Below are positions 25,571-33,905 of a stretch of DNA of 42,582 bases, one piece after another; positions within the stretch are counted from its first letter, which is position 1, and each line of letters opens with the position of its first letter. The stretch is from Hydrogenophaga sp. (GTDB lineage: Bacteria > Pseudomonadota > Gammaproteobacteria > Burkholderiales > Burkholderiaceae_C). The notes beneath the pieces are model-generated. The model worked only from the letters and a program-made list of their open reading frames with translations, did no database searches and was not told where the DNA came from. The stretch covers positions 1-42,582 of the forward strand of contig JAGKSX010000026.1 of the NCBI GenBank assembly GCA_018993155.1, in the 5' to 3' direction. The translations under genes and the position numbers were made by a program.

Positions 25571-25642
25571 CGCACCGAGTTTAGTGGGCGGCCCCGGTAG
25601 GATGCCCTCTCTGTTTCACCCTTTCAAGCACAGGAGCGCACC

Positions 25643-26071
25643 ATGGAGACCCAGGAACTGCACCGAGGCCGCCTGATCGACCACATCCAGCTCGTCGTCA
25701 AGGACCTGCCCGCCAGCCAGGCCTTTTACGAAGCCGTTTTCAAGGCGCTGAAGGTGCCCATGAGCGGCAAGGGCGACAACTACTTCTGGGCCGACGAACT
25801 GTTCGTCTCCACGGCCGACAGCGAAGCCGCGGACGGCCAGCTGACCGGCCGGCACCACCTGGCCTTCCAGGCGCAGGACCGGGCCATGGTCGATGCGTTC
25901 CACCAGGCCGCACTGGCCGCCGGGGGAAAGGACCACGGCGCACCCGGCGAGCGCAAGTACCACCCAGGCTACTACGCCGCTTTCGTGATCGACCCGGACG
26001 GCAACAACATCGAGGCCGTGTACCACGGCGAAGCGAAACGCAGCGCGCCCTCGGTGAAGGTCACGTTCTAG
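25643..26071 (+). CDS. VOC-family (glyoxalase/bleomycin-resistance fold) protein
   Basis: This 142-aa protein has one vicinal-oxygen-chelate unit: LIDHIQLVVKDLPASQAFYEAVFKAL, HHLAFQAQDRAMVDAFHQAALAAGG and YYAAFVIDPDGNNIEAVYHG, with candidate metal ligands His, His and Glu in the first, middle and last of these. The family includes glyoxalases, fosfomycin and bleomycin resistance proteins and isomerases, so the reaction cannot be assigned. The start has AGGAG spacing. It overlaps the end of the convergent small gene by 11 bp. Confidence 0.88.
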   Translation: METQELHRGRLIDHIQLVVKDLPASQAFYEAVFKALKVPMSGKGDNYFWADELFVSTADSEAADGQLTGRHHLAFQAQDRAMVDAFHQAALAAGGKDHGAPGERKYHPGYYAAFVIDPDGNNIEAVYHGEAKRSAPSVKVTF

Positions 26072-26426
26072 GCTTGCCGCCCGTGCGGCGGCGGCACTGA
26101 ATCGCCATCACCGCCAGCTCCGCGCCCAGATCACCGAGTTCCGCGATCAGCCAGCCCAGGGCCTCGATGGCATCCGAGTCCACCGAACCGTCCTCGATCT
26201 GCGGCGCCGACGTGGCCAGCAGATGGCCGATGGCGCCCATGCCCATGTGCAGCGCCCGGGCGATGCTTTCCGCGTTCTGCCCCGCCGCGGCGACGATCGC
26301 ATGGTCCGACTTGGCGTAGTCGGCATTTCCTTGACCGTCCTTTTGAAGGCGGGGCAACTGGCGCAACAGATCGCGCATGGGGCGAGCGCTTGCGCTGATG
26401 TCCGGCAAGAAGGCTGTCTTTTGCAT
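26061..26426 (-). CDS. Small hypothetical alpha-helical protein
   Basis: This 121-aa protein is unrecognised. It is mostly helical, with SARPMRDLLRQLPRLQKDG and a C-terminal segment rich in Ala/Glu/Leu (ALGWLIAELGDLGAELAVMAIQCRRR). I chose the ATG at 26426 because the upstream 44 in-frame codons lack coding character, but no clear ribosome binding site is present. It converges on the VOC gene with an 11-bp overlap. Transmembrane segments and signal peptide are absent. Confidence 0.5.
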   Translation of the reverse strand: MQKTAFLPDISASARPMRDLLRQLPRLQKDGQGNADYAKSDHAIVAAAGQNAESIARALHMGMGAIGHLLATSAPQIEDGSVDSDAIEALGWLIAELGDLGAELAVMAIQCRRRTGGKPRT

Positions 26427-26568
26427 GCCGCAAGTTTGGGTCGGCTGGTTTCGCGAGTCCACAGACGTTGAATCTACATGGCCCGTGTCCAGCGCGGGCA
26501 CCTGGTCCCGCCAGCAGGCCGATGGCGAGTACCGGGGCGCGATCACGGCATCGGTCACGTTGTGCCGA

Positions 26569-27273
26569 TCAAGCGGCCGAGGGCTTCTTCTCGATGGGGT
26601 TGGCGGTCAGCCCCTCCGCCGGATACGCCCGCATGAATTCGCGCGCTTTCTCCGGATGGGCCGCGCTCAGCCAGGCGCCATACGAACCTTCGTTCAAGAT
26701 CGCCAACATGCGCTTTTCGCTGCCCGGTTGCCCGTAACGGTGCATCAGCGCGTGGCTGTTGGCGTTCACCGTGAGCAGGCAGAAACTGACGATCACCTCG
26801 CCTTCCGCCCCGGTCCAGCACTCCCACAGACCGGCCACGCCCATGGGTTTGCCGTCCACCCGCGCGACACGCGTGGGCACGGCTTTGCCGCTGCGCAGGT
26901 CGTCTTCCTGAAACGCCATCATGGGCACGATGCAACGCTGCGCACCCAGCCAGGCGCCGCGAAAGTTGTTGGACGTGCTCGCGGTCTCCGAGCGTGCGTT
27001 GACCAGCTTGGTCGAACGCAGTTTGGCGTCGGAAGCGGATTTCACCCAGGGCGGGACCAAGCCGAACTGCCCCACGACGAGCTCGCGCACGATCGCGCCA
27101 GGGTGCGGGTGTTCGGCGCCTTCGGCCGAAGGCGGTGCAGGTTGGTTGCGGATGAAAACGCCAGGGCGGCGGGGCCAAACCTGGCGACCCACCGCGGTGT
27201 CGCTCGGCGCGTCGACGTCAAAAATATCCCGATACAGGTGGTCGGGGCGCAGGCATTCGTATTGGGAGCTCAT
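26569..27273 (-). CDS. SRAP (YedK/HMCES-like) protein lacking catalytic Cys2
   Basis: This 234-aa protein has the SOS-response-associated peptidase fold, which crosslinks to abasic sites in single-stranded DNA through an N-terminal Cys2. Here the sequence starts MSSQYECLRP; related Burkholderiales proteins as I recall start MCSNYE, so position 2 is Ser (AGC) instead of Cys (TGC), one base away. Other active-site residues are present: N92 (LVNARSET), E123 (FQED) and H178 (LMHRYGQP). The start at 27273 follows from this alignment, and the in-frame extension upstream looks noncoding. It could be inactive, altered in chemistry, or carry a sequence error. Confidence 0.85.
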   Translation of the reverse strand: MSSQYECLRPDHLYRDIFDVDAPSDTAVGRQVWPRRPGVFIRNQPAPPSAEGAEHPHPGAIVRELVVGQFGLVPPWVKSASDAKLRSTKLVNARSETASTSNNFRGAWLGAQRCIVPMMAFQEDDLRSGKAVPTRVARVDGKPMGVAGLWECWTGAEGEVIVSFCLLTVNANSHALMHRYGQPGSEKRMLAILNEGSYGAWLSAAHPEKAREFMRAYPAEGLTANPIEKKPSAA

Positions 27274-27441
27274 GGCGAGAATGTTAGACCGAGCGCTTCG
27301 GCGTTTTGTCGGTGTACGCGGGTGATGGCCCCGCTGCCGATCCAACACCCAAAAAAAGCGGCTGGCTGTTGCCACATTCCGCAAGAGATACCCAAGCACT
27401 GGCTCCTGCGGACGGTTTCGCCGCCCGCTGAGATTCACGTT

Positions 27442-27504
27442 GAACGACCGCTTCGGGCCCGCTCGAGCCTGAGCTAGCATGCTGCTTTCGGCCAGAAGCG
27501 GACG
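27442..27504 (+). repeat. Dispersed ~60-bp repeat, copy A
   Basis: The element begins GAACGACCGCTTCGGGCC and ends TCGGCCAGAAGCGGACG (27488-27504). The 17-bp end is identical to the corresponding end of copy C (29905-29921, minus strand). It lies in the 275-bp spacer between the SRAP gene and the SH3 gene, 45 bp before the SH3 start. Confidence 0.6.
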
Positions 27505-27548
27505 CCGCCGGCTTTCAATTTGCGGGCGAAATTCGCCTGAAGGCTTCC

Positions 27549-27905
27549 ATGAAATACACCGTAGTCAAGCCTCACTTGAGTGAGTTTCCAAATCCCATGC
27601 GGTTGAACGCCGGTGACAAGTTTTCGGTCGGCGAAGTCTATGAAGGCCCTGAAGAATGGGCCCATTGGTACTTGTGCAGTGCACCCGGACAAGAGCCTGG
27701 GTGGGTGCCTATGCAAGTCATCTTGCTGCAAGATGATGGGAGTGGTGTGGCCGCGATGAACTACACCGCCCAGGAGCTGGATGTCACGGTAGGGGAAATC
27801 GTTGAGGGCGGAAGAAGGCTGAACGGATGGGTGTGGTGCTCTTCCATCACGACCGACAAAGAAGGATGGGTGCCAGAAGACAACTTGCAGACGGCAACGC
27901 CGTGA
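27549..27905 (+). CDS. Small protein with tandem SH3-like repeats
   Basis: This 118-aa protein has two similar beta-rich units: an N-terminal one (about 1-60) with AGDKFSVGEVYEG and PGWVPMQVI, and a second (about 68-118) with YTAQELDVTVGEIVEGGRRLNGWVWC and EGWVPEDNL. The ALYDY-like and GWVP motifs are characteristic of SH3 domains. No signal peptide is seen, so it is probably cytosolic. It stands alone in an accessory patch between repeat copies A and B. Its partners are unknown. Confidence 0.75.
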   Translation: MKYTVVKPHLSEFPNPMRLNAGDKFSVGEVYEGPEEWAHWYLCSAPGQEPGWVPMQVILLQDDGSGVAAMNYTAQELDVTVGEIVEGGRRLNGWVWCSSITTDKEGWVPEDNLQTATP

Positions 27906-28264
27906 GCATGTAGTAGAGGTGGTGTCTCAGCATATTGGCGCCGGGCCCATCAGCGACTTTGGAGCTACCGATCTCCGCGCCTCGAGGCTGACTTTCAGAC
28001 ATCGAGCCATGCAAAGCGGATGACTGCAAGCGCAGCGTCGAGAGGAGCGCCGGATGAGGCTCGTCGGTCGATCACTCTGCGTCGCAAAGTTCCACAACTC
28101 TGCCGGCCTTCTGAATTGCTTTTCGCCCAGAGGGGGCCGCGCGTGCCATAGTAGAAGTCAACTCGTTTTTGCAGCCCGAGGTAGTGTGTTTGCTGCCCAC
28201 AAATGTGTCTGCACAACGCAGTCGCGTTCGCTGTTGACTCACCGCAAGTTACCGAGACTCTGAC
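27906..28264. other. 359-bp intergenic stretch before pssA
   Basis: No supported gene is present. Short ORFs on both strands (for example 28054-28263) have no recognisable product. A GCAAAGCGGATG sequence near 28012 weakly recalls the dispersed repeat, but is not close enough to call. The pssA promoter is presumably here but I could not identify it. Confidence 0.5.
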
Positions 28265-28894
28265 ATGACGCCCTCCACCCCGCCACGCCGCTTCACGATG
28301 ATCCGCGGCTTTCATCTGGCCGACTTCATCACACTGGGCAATGCAGCCTGCGGCGTGTTGTCAGTGTTCCTGGCCATGATGTACATGGCCAGCGGCTCGC
28401 TCACGCACTTTCTGCTGTCGGCCTCAATGACACCGCTGGCCTTCGTCTTCGACGTCTGCGACGGGAAGGTGGCGCGCTGGCGGCATCAGCATTCGCCGCT
28501 GGGCCGCGAGCTTGATTCTCTGGCCGACGTCATCTCCTTCGGCGTCGGACCGGCAGCGCTGGGCTTTGCCGCGGGGCTGCAGGGCGGTTGGGACATCGTC
28601 ATCCTGTGCTACTTCGTCTGCTGCGGCGTCAGCCGGTTGGCGCGCTTCAACGTCACGGCCGAAGGTCTGACCACCGACTCGGGCAAGGTGGCTTACTTTG
28701 AAGGCACGCCGATCCCCACGAGCGTGATCCTCACTGGGGTGCTGTCCTGCGCCGCGTGGCAGAGTGCGCTGAGTACGCAACTGTGGGGCGGAGTGTGGCA
28801 ACTCGGGCCCTGCCAGCTACATCCCATGAGCCTGTTGTTCGCACTCTCAGGCACGGCCATGATCAGCAAGACCCTGCGCATCCCAAAGTTCTGA
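28265..28894 (+). CDS. pssA: CDP-diacylglycerol--serine O-phosphatidyltransferase (PssA-like)
   Basis: This 209-aa polytopic membrane protein is of the CDP-alcohol phosphatidyltransferase class. It transfers phosphatidyl from CDP-diacylglycerol to serine, making phosphatidylserine, the precursor of phosphatidylethanolamine. The class motif D-x2-D-G-x2-A-R-x8-G-x3-D-x3-D is seen in FDVCDGKVARWRHQHSPLGRELDSLADV. GVSRLARFNV and FEGTPIPTSV fit the PssA type II subfamily. The RGFHLADFITLGNAACG start is typical. Here it stands in an accessory patch, apart from the psd/ilv neighbours usual for the core copy, so it may be a second copy. Confidence 0.88.
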   Translation: MTPSTPPRRFTMIRGFHLADFITLGNAACGVLSVFLAMMYMASGSLTHFLLSASMTPLAFVFDVCDGKVARWRHQHSPLGRELDSLADVISFGVGPAALGFAAGLQGGWDIVILCYFVCCGVSRLARFNVTAEGLTTDSGKVAYFEGTPIPTSVILTGVLSCAAWQSALSTQLWGGVWQLGPCQLHPMSLLFALSGTAMISKTLRIPKF

Positions 28895-29191
28895 CTGAGG
28901 CCAGCCATGCGTCGCACTGATGATCCCGGTGGCGATACAGCATGCCGTCGGGCCGAGGGAGTTACCTCAAACGGTCTCCGCAGCGCGTCACGGCTCAATC
29001 GCACAGGGCAGGACTGGGCTGTCGATGCCTCCATCTGAGAGGCACCGTGCTGGTGACCCCGCAATGACCTTCAGCACGACGTCGTTGAGACGCGCTGCTG
29101 CGAAGCTGCCTGTCGCCATCGACCGCTACTGGCCGATGACCGTCATGCCAGCTCAGGCAGGACCGGGCCCCAAAGCGGACGTTGCTGCGGC
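28895..29191. other. 297-bp intergenic stretch between pssA and the PhyH-like gene
   Basis: No supported gene is present. The right part holds repeat copy B. ORFs here have no recognisable product. Confidence 0.5.
29121..29183 (+). repeat. Dispersed ~60-bp repeat, copy B (degenerate)
   Basis: It begins GACCGCTACTGGCCGAT and ends GGGCCCCAAAGCGGACGTT. It shares the GACCGCT start and the AAGCGGACG end with copies A and C but is more diverged. It ends 8 bp from the 3' end of the PhyH-like gene, opposite in orientation to copy C on the other side. Confidence 0.45.
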
Positions 29192-29887
29192 CTACGTTCG
29201 CATGCCGAATCGCGTCGTAGCCATCATCCTGATTTTTGTCGTGCTGTTCACCGATGGGGTGTGCAGCACACGCATGTCCATGAGGTAGACATCGCCAGCC
29301 TGCCCTGCCATCTCTACAACTTCAACGTCGAAGTCGCGCAAGGCCGCTCGAACATCACGCGACTCTCTGATCGCCACTCGAAGACGCTGCAATTCCAACG
29401 GCGCCATGCGATGCGAGCGCGCTAGGGCAAGCGTCGCACCGCCCTGTGCCTGAACATCGTCAACAAGATGAAAAGCCTGAACTTCTGTCTCGCGGTTGGT
29501 CGGCTGGGAGGATATGTCGACGTGCCAACTCAGTCCGTCTAAAGCCCATGTGCCTTGCCGACCTGGCGATAGCAGGAGTTGCGTTCCTTGCTCAGCGCGA
29601 GGCTCGCGCCCTGAAACTGAGCGAGCCGCTGCGAGAACGTCAGATGTGCAAAGAATCTCGTGCAAGTCCACTTTGACGAGCGAACCCAGCTTGGCGATCT
29701 GCTGAAAAGGCGTCAGGCCCTGCAGCGCGATACCCCGCTTCTTGCCATCCGGCGAGACACCGAGCCGTGACAGTTCGCCAGCGATCTTCTCTCTCGCTGA
29801 ACTTAAGCGGGCCTTGGGATGTAGTTTGTGCAGCCGCACTACGCCTTGCCGATGAAAGCACTCAATCTCTGAGGTGTCGAGGGGCAT
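29192..29887 (-). CDS. PhyH-family Fe(II)/2-oxoglutarate-dependent dioxygenase
   Basis: This 231-aa protein has the non-heme iron facial triad: H122-x-D124 (LSWHVDIS) and H209 (MRVLHTPS), with R220 (KIRMM) suited to bind 2-oxoglutarate. Between them, VQAFHLVDDVQAQGGATLALARSHR is the core of the phytanoyl-CoA dioxygenase family. Such enzymes hydroxylate very varied substrates, so the natural one is unknown. The ATG at 29887 (MPLDTSEIECFHRQG) gives a sensible N-terminus, with AGAGAG upstream. It is flanked by repeat copies B and C in inverted orientation. Confidence 0.85.
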   Translation of the reverse strand: MPLDTSEIECFHRQGVVRLHKLHPKARLSSAREKIAGELSRLGVSPDGKKRGIALQGLTPFQQIAKLGSLVKVDLHEILCTSDVLAAARSVSGREPRAEQGTQLLLSPGRQGTWALDGLSWHVDISSQPTNRETEVQAFHLVDDVQAQGGATLALARSHRMAPLELQRLRVAIRESRDVRAALRDFDVEVVEMAGQAGDVYLMDMRVLHTPSVNSTTKIRMMATTRFGMRT

Positions 29888-29904
29888 CAAAGTACTCTCT
29901 GCTA

Positions 29905-29957
29905 CGTCCGCTTCTGGCCGATGAGAGCCATCGTAGCCGACGCCCGAAACGGGTCGC
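29905..29957 (-). repeat. Dispersed ~60-bp repeat, copy C
   Basis: Read on the minus strand it begins CGACCCGTTTCGGGC and ends TCGGCCAGAAGCGGACG, the last 17 bases being identical to copy A. The internal part is shorter than in copy A. It lies 17 bp upstream of the PhyH-like start, so it may overlap that gene's promoter. Confidence 0.6.
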
Positions 29958-29970
29958 AGCGATCGACGGA

Positions 29971-30426
29971 TCAAGGGCGCCCTGCCGGCCAATCCGCTTT
30001 GCTTTCCAGAGACCAACGGATCAAACCAGGATCAACACTCGCACACACCGGCCCGCCATCTTTGGCCGTGCCGTGGATGCGGCCTGCAATGGCAACGTTC
30101 GCATCTCCCGCTGCGGTCTCCACCAAAGACCGGGGGATGCCGGCCAATTTGATCTTCGCCCTGCGCGCCCAGACCGTGTCTTGCTGACCGGCATAGGTGC
30201 CCGAGTTCAGATAGAGGAAGCGGTCGGCAGGTGTGCCGTGCGCGAAGGGGCCGCGGAAGTTGAACGACCTGTCCGGCAGTGCAGGCCCGAGACCCAAGGT
30301 CAAGGCGAATGACATGAGATCGGGCGCCGATGCGCAGGGCGGCAGCAGGCCATCGCGGCCGTGTTGCACGGCCCACCGGACGCCGGGCGGGGCTTCAGTG
30401 ATGAGCAGGATGACCTGAACTTGCAT
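29971..30426 (-). CDS. DUF5990-family protein
   Basis: This 151-aa protein has FNFRGPFAHGTPADRFLYLNSGTYAGQQDTVWARRAKIKLAGI and a C-terminal GRIHGTAKDGGPVCASV, the pattern I associate with DUF5990. The function is unknown, and there is no signal peptide or membrane segment. The start at 30426 lies 6 bp downstream of the GFA gene end, so the two are probably one operon. Confidence 0.75.
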   Translation of the reverse strand: MQVQVILLITEAPPGVRWAVQHGRDGLLPPCASAPDLMSFALTLGLGPALPDRSFNFRGPFAHGTPADRFLYLNSGTYAGQQDTVWARRAKIKLAGIPRSLVETAAGDANVAIAGRIHGTAKDGGPVCASVDPGLIRWSLESKADWPAGRP

Positions 30427-30432
30427 GGTGGT

Positions 30433-30825
30433 TCACCCCTCGAACCGGCCCGTGTCTTCGCGATCGCGCTCATACCGTCTGCTGAGCGGAAACGGTGGCA
30501 GCCAGGCTTCGCGGCGCACGGTCCAGAGTTCGTAGGTGGGTTTGAACTGGTCCGGGGCATCGAGGGCGCCCAGGTTGACTTCGATTTCATCGCCGCTGCG
30601 GCCATACACCGAGGAGCCGCAGCGCGGGCAGAAGAAGCGGCCTTCGTAGTCGCGTGTCTCACCGTCGATGGTCACGGCGTTTTCCGAGAACACCGCCGAA
30701 GCATGAAAGAGCGTGCCGTGGTGTTTGCGGCAGTCGAGGCAATGGCACAGGCCCACCCGGAAGGGCCGGCCCGTCGCTTCGATCCGAACGTTGCCGCACA
30801 AGCAACCACCCGTGAATGTGTCCAT
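30433..30825 (-). CDS. GFA-family (Gfa-like) zinc-binding protein
   Basis: This 130-aa protein contains the GFA zinc motifs GGCLCGNVR, CHCLDCRKHHG and FFCPRCGSSVY (CxC, CxxC and CxxC). The name-giving activity is glutathione-dependent formaldehyde activation, but most members are uncharacterised. The start at 30825 (MDTFTGGCLCG) puts the first motif at its usual distance, and the 34 upstream in-frame codons lack coding character. It is followed by the DUF5990 gene. Confidence 0.9.
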   Translation of the reverse strand: MDTFTGGCLCGNVRIEATGRPFRVGLCHCLDCRKHHGTLFHASAVFSENAVTIDGETRDYEGRFFCPRCGSSVYGRSGDEIEVNLGALDAPDQFKPTYELWTVRREAWLPPFPLSRRYERDREDTGRFEG

Positions 30826-31033
30826 GTGGTGTCTCTCATGGGTTGGAAACGGCTTCGTTATACCGTCTGCCTGCGTCTTGCTTGGTAACGGATTGATAAG
30901 TGCTTGTTTTTGCGCAAACCCGCCCACGCCCGCATGACCGTACGAACATCTGCGACACCCTGCGTGCCCGGTACGCCAATAGCCGAGCTGCGGTCACGGC
31001 ACGGATCTTCGCTCCGCTCGGCCTGGCGCCCTG

Positions 31034-32428
31034 TCAGTCCTCGAGCACCCGCACCTTCACACTCTTGCCTTTGATGCGCCCGGCGTTGAGCCGGCTTGCG
31101 GCCTGCTGGGCGATGTCGCGGTCCACCGCGACGTAGGTGGACCACTCGTTCACGTTGATCTTGCCCACCTGCTCGCGGGCGTAGCCCAGGTCGGCGGTGA
31201 GCGCGCCCAGCACGTCGCCGGGGCGGATCTTTTCCTTGCGCCCGCCCTGGATGTGCAGCGTGACCATGGGGGGCACCAACGGGTCCTTGCTGGCAGGCTG
31301 GAGTTCGCTCAGCGGGTGCCATTGGGACTCGCGGCCTTGCAGGTGTTCGATCTTGCCGACGCTGCCCATCTCATCGAGGCTGGCGAGGTTGAGCGCGAGA
31401 CCGCTTTCACCGGCGCGGCCGGTGCGGCCGATGCGGTGGATGTGCACTTCGGGGTCGGGCGTCACGTCCACGTTGATCACGGCGGCCAGGTTGGCGATGT
31501 CCAGCCCGCGCGCGGCCACGTCGGTGGCCACCAGCACCGAGCAGCTGCGGTTGGCGAAGCGCACCAGCACCTGGTCCCGTTCGCGCTGCTCCAGCTCGCC
31601 GAACAGCGCCAGCGCGCTGATGCCCTGGGCCTGCAGCACGGCCACGAGGTCGCGGCACTGCGCCTTGGTGTTGCAGAAGGCGAGCGTGCTGGCCGGGCGG
31701 AAGTGGAAGAGCAGCTTGCTCACCGCGTCGAGCCGCTCGTTTTCTGTCACCTCGTACCAGCGCTGCTCGATCTGCGCGCCCGCGTGCTGAGCCTCCACCT
31801 TCACGGTGAGCGGCTCGCACATGAACTGCGCGCTGAGCTTGGCGATGCCTTCGGGGTAGGTGGCCGAGAACAGCAGGGTCTGGCGCGCCTTGGGGCACTG
31901 GCGGGCGACGGTCACGATGTCGTCGAAGAAGCCCATGTCGAGCATGCGGTCGGCTTCGTCCAGCACCAGGGTGTTGAGCGCGTCGAGCTGCAGGCTGCCG
32001 CGCTCCAGGTGGTCCATGATGCGGCCGGGCGTGCCGACCACGATGTGCGCGCCGTGCTCCAGCGTGGCAAGCTGCCCGCGCAGCGGCACGCCGCCGCAGA
32101 GCGTGACGACCTTGATGTTGTCTTCGGCGCGCGCCAGGCGGCGGATTTCGGTGGTCACCTGGTCGGCCAGCTCGCGCGTGGGGCACAGCACCAGGGTCTG
32201 CACCGCGAAGCGGCGCGGGTTGAGATTGGCCAGCAGGGTGAGGGCGAAAGCGGCGGTCTTGCCGCTGCCGGTCTTGGCCTGGGCGATCAGGTCTTTGCCA
32301 AGCAGGGCGGGCGGCAGAGCGGCGGCCTGGATCGGCGTCATGGCCGTGTAGCCCAGCTGCTCCAGGTTGGCGAGCATGGCAGGGGAGAGCGGCAGGGCGC
32401 TGAAGGCGGTCGAGGGTGCGGAGGTCAT
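31034..32428 (-). CDS. dbpA: ATP-dependent RNA helicase DbpA
   Basis: This 464-aa DEAD-box helicase has IAQAKTGSGKTAAF (motif I), PTRELADQV (Ia), GTPGR, VLDEADRMLDMGF (II), LFSATYP (III) and HRIGRTGR (VI). It also has a C-terminal DbpA RNA-binding domain (about 385-464) with KIRPGDVLGALTADLG and GKINVNEWSTYVAVDRD. DbpA recognises hairpin 92 of 23S rRNA and helps late 50S assembly. The ATG at 32428 gives standard length. It is followed by a spacer of about 200 bp without a gene. Confidence 0.94.
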   Translation of the reverse strand: MTSAPSTAFSALPLSPAMLANLEQLGYTAMTPIQAAALPPALLGKDLIAQAKTGSGKTAAFALTLLANLNPRRFAVQTLVLCPTRELADQVTTEIRRLARAEDNIKVVTLCGGVPLRGQLATLEHGAHIVVGTPGRIMDHLERGSLQLDALNTLVLDEADRMLDMGFFDDIVTVARQCPKARQTLLFSATYPEGIAKLSAQFMCEPLTVKVEAQHAGAQIEQRWYEVTENERLDAVSKLLFHFRPASTLAFCNTKAQCRDLVAVLQAQGISALALFGELEQRERDQVLVRFANRSCSVLVATDVAARGLDIANLAAVINVDVTPDPEVHIHRIGRTGRAGESGLALNLASLDEMGSVGKIEHLQGRESQWHPLSELQPASKDPLVPPMVTLHIQGGRKEKIRPGDVLGALTADLGYAREQVGKINVNEWSTYVAVDRDIAQQAASRLNAGRIKGKSVKVRVLED

Positions 32429-32434
32429 CCCCGA

Positions 32435-33289
32435 TTATCGGTGCTCACCCAACTGCAACTCGGTCAGTTCCGCTTCGCTGAACCCGGCCGCCAGCCGCGC
32501 CGCGTCATTGAAAGGCGGCTTCAGGCGCGGTGCCGAGTGTTCGCGCGCCAGGCGGCGGTAGTGGCCCAGGGGCTCGATGCCCTGTTGCGCGCACAGCCAG
32601 CCGTACCAGCGGTTGCCCACGGCCACATGGCCGATCTCGTCGCGCAGGATCACGTCCAGAATCTCGACCGCTCGCAGCGCTGGTGGCGTGCCCACCTTGC
32701 GCAGGCGCGCCTGCATGGGTGGCGTGGCATCCAGGCCCCGGGCCTCCAGGGTGCGCGGCACCAGCGCCATGCGGGCGGTCACGTCGCCCTGGGTCCGCAC
32801 GCACATCTCCCACAGGCTGCCGTGCGCGGCGAATTCGCCGTAGTGGTGTCCCAGGCTTTGCAGGTGGCTCTGCAGCAGGCTGAAATGGATGGCTTCCTCG
32901 TGGGCCACGCGCAGCCAGTCGGTGTAGAAGTCGGGCGGCATGCCGGGGAAGCGCCAGACGGCGTCGAGCGCGAGGTTGATCGCGTTGAACTCGATGTGCG
33001 TCACCGCGTGCAGCAGCATGGCCAGGCCCGGCGGCGTGAAGGGCGAGCGCTGGGGCACGTCCACGGGGGGCAGCAGCACGGGCTGCTCAGGGCGGCCGGG
33101 CAGGGTGGCACCCGGGGCTGGCGCAAGGTGTTCGGTGGTGTCCAGCACGGTCTGGCCGGCCTGCCAGGCCTCGAACAGCGCATGGGTGGCCGCCACCTTG
33201 CGGCCGGGGTCGGTGAGGCACAGGGCGCTCAGGGCCTGCGCGCGCAGGGAGACCGGGGACGGTGGCGACAGGGGCGCGGGGGCTTGCAT
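32435..33289 (-). CDS. DUF455-family ferritin-like protein
   Basis: This 284-aa helical protein has HAVTHIEFNAINLALDAVWRFPGMP, WLRVAHEEAIHFSLLQSHL and ILRDEIGHVAVGNRWYGWLC, each with an E-x-x-H or E-H pair suited to a diiron site, as in MiaE-like ferritin-fold proteins. The exact reaction is unknown. The start at 33289 follows a sensible N-terminus, and the upstream in-frame extension covers the divergent gene. It is divergent from the gamma-carbonic anhydrase-like gene, which starts 42 bp away. A TACAAT hexamer (33293-33298) lies between them. Confidence 0.82.
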   Translation of the reverse strand: MQAPAPLSPPSPVSLRAQALSALCLTDPGRKVAATHALFEAWQAGQTVLDTTEHLAPAPGATLPGRPEQPVLLPPVDVPQRSPFTPPGLAMLLHAVTHIEFNAINLALDAVWRFPGMPPDFYTDWLRVAHEEAIHFSLLQSHLQSLGHHYGEFAAHGSLWEMCVRTQGDVTARMALVPRTLEARGLDATPPMQARLRKVGTPPALRAVEILDVILRDEIGHVAVGNRWYGWLCAQQGIEPLGHYRRLAREHSAPRLKPPFNDAARLAAGFSEAELTELQLGEHR

Positions 33290-33330
33290 CCCTACAATTC
33301 TAGGTTTCAGGAACGACGGAGACTTCCCCC

Positions 33331-33855
33331 ATGGCGATTTACGAACTCGATGGCGTCGCACCCCGCATGGCCGACTCGGCCTGGGTGGCCGACAGCGCGC
33401 AGGTGATGGGCAACGTGGTGCTGGGCGAAAACAGCAGTGTGTGGTTCGGTGCGGTGCTGCGGGGCGACACCGAGACCATCACGCTCGGCGAGGGCAGCAA
33501 CATCCAGGACGGCAGCGTGATGCACGCCGACGTGGGCTTCCCGCTGACCGTGGGCAAGCACGTGACCGTGGGCCACCAGGTGATGCTGCACGGCTGCACC
33601 ATCGGCGACGAGTCGCTCATCGGCATTGGGGCGACGGTGCTCAACGGCGCGAAGATCGGCAGAAACTGCCTGGTGGGCGCGGGTTCGCTGGTCACCGAGG
33701 GCAAGGAATTCCCCGATGGCAGCATGATCATCGGCAGCCCGGCGAAGGTGGTGCGGACGCTCACGCCGGAGCAGATCGAGGGCCTGCGCCGCAGCGCCGG
33801 GCATTACATCGAGAACGCCGCGCGTTACCGCCAGGGCTTGAAAAAGATCGCCTGA
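33331..33855 (+). CDS. Gamma-carbonic anhydrase-like hexapeptide-repeat protein
   Basis: This 174-aa protein has a left-handed beta-helix built of hexapeptide repeats ([62 protein letters not shown]). Candidate zinc ligands are the His of SVMHAD and of [10 protein letters not shown]. It resembles YrdA/CaiE/PaaY-type proteins, for which carbonic anhydrase activity is not always present. A TACAAT at 33293-33298 may be its -10. It lies 50 bp upstream of hslO. Confidence 0.87.
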   Translation: MAIYELDGVAPRMADSAWVADSAQVMGNVVLGENSSVWFGAVLRGDTETITLGEGSNIQDGSVMHADVGFPLTVGKHVTVGHQVMLHGCTIGDESLIGIGATVLNGAKIGRNCLVGAGSLVTEGKEFPDGSMIIGSPAKVVRTLTPEQIEGLRRSAGHYIENAARYRQGLKKIA

Positions 33856-33905
33856 CCCCGACCTGCTCTCCTTCGATTTTTTTGACCTGACCCTGAAAGC
33901 CCCGC

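Noticed and set aside
28054-28263. 69-aa ORF before pssA
   Set aside because: No ribosome binding site, no recognisable motif, and Cys/Arg/Ser-rich translation without coding character.
27442-29957. Integron attC sites and gene cassettes
   Set aside because: The repeats lack GTTRRRY/RYYYAAC core sites, and no integron integrase is present; xerD is the housekeeping recombinase.
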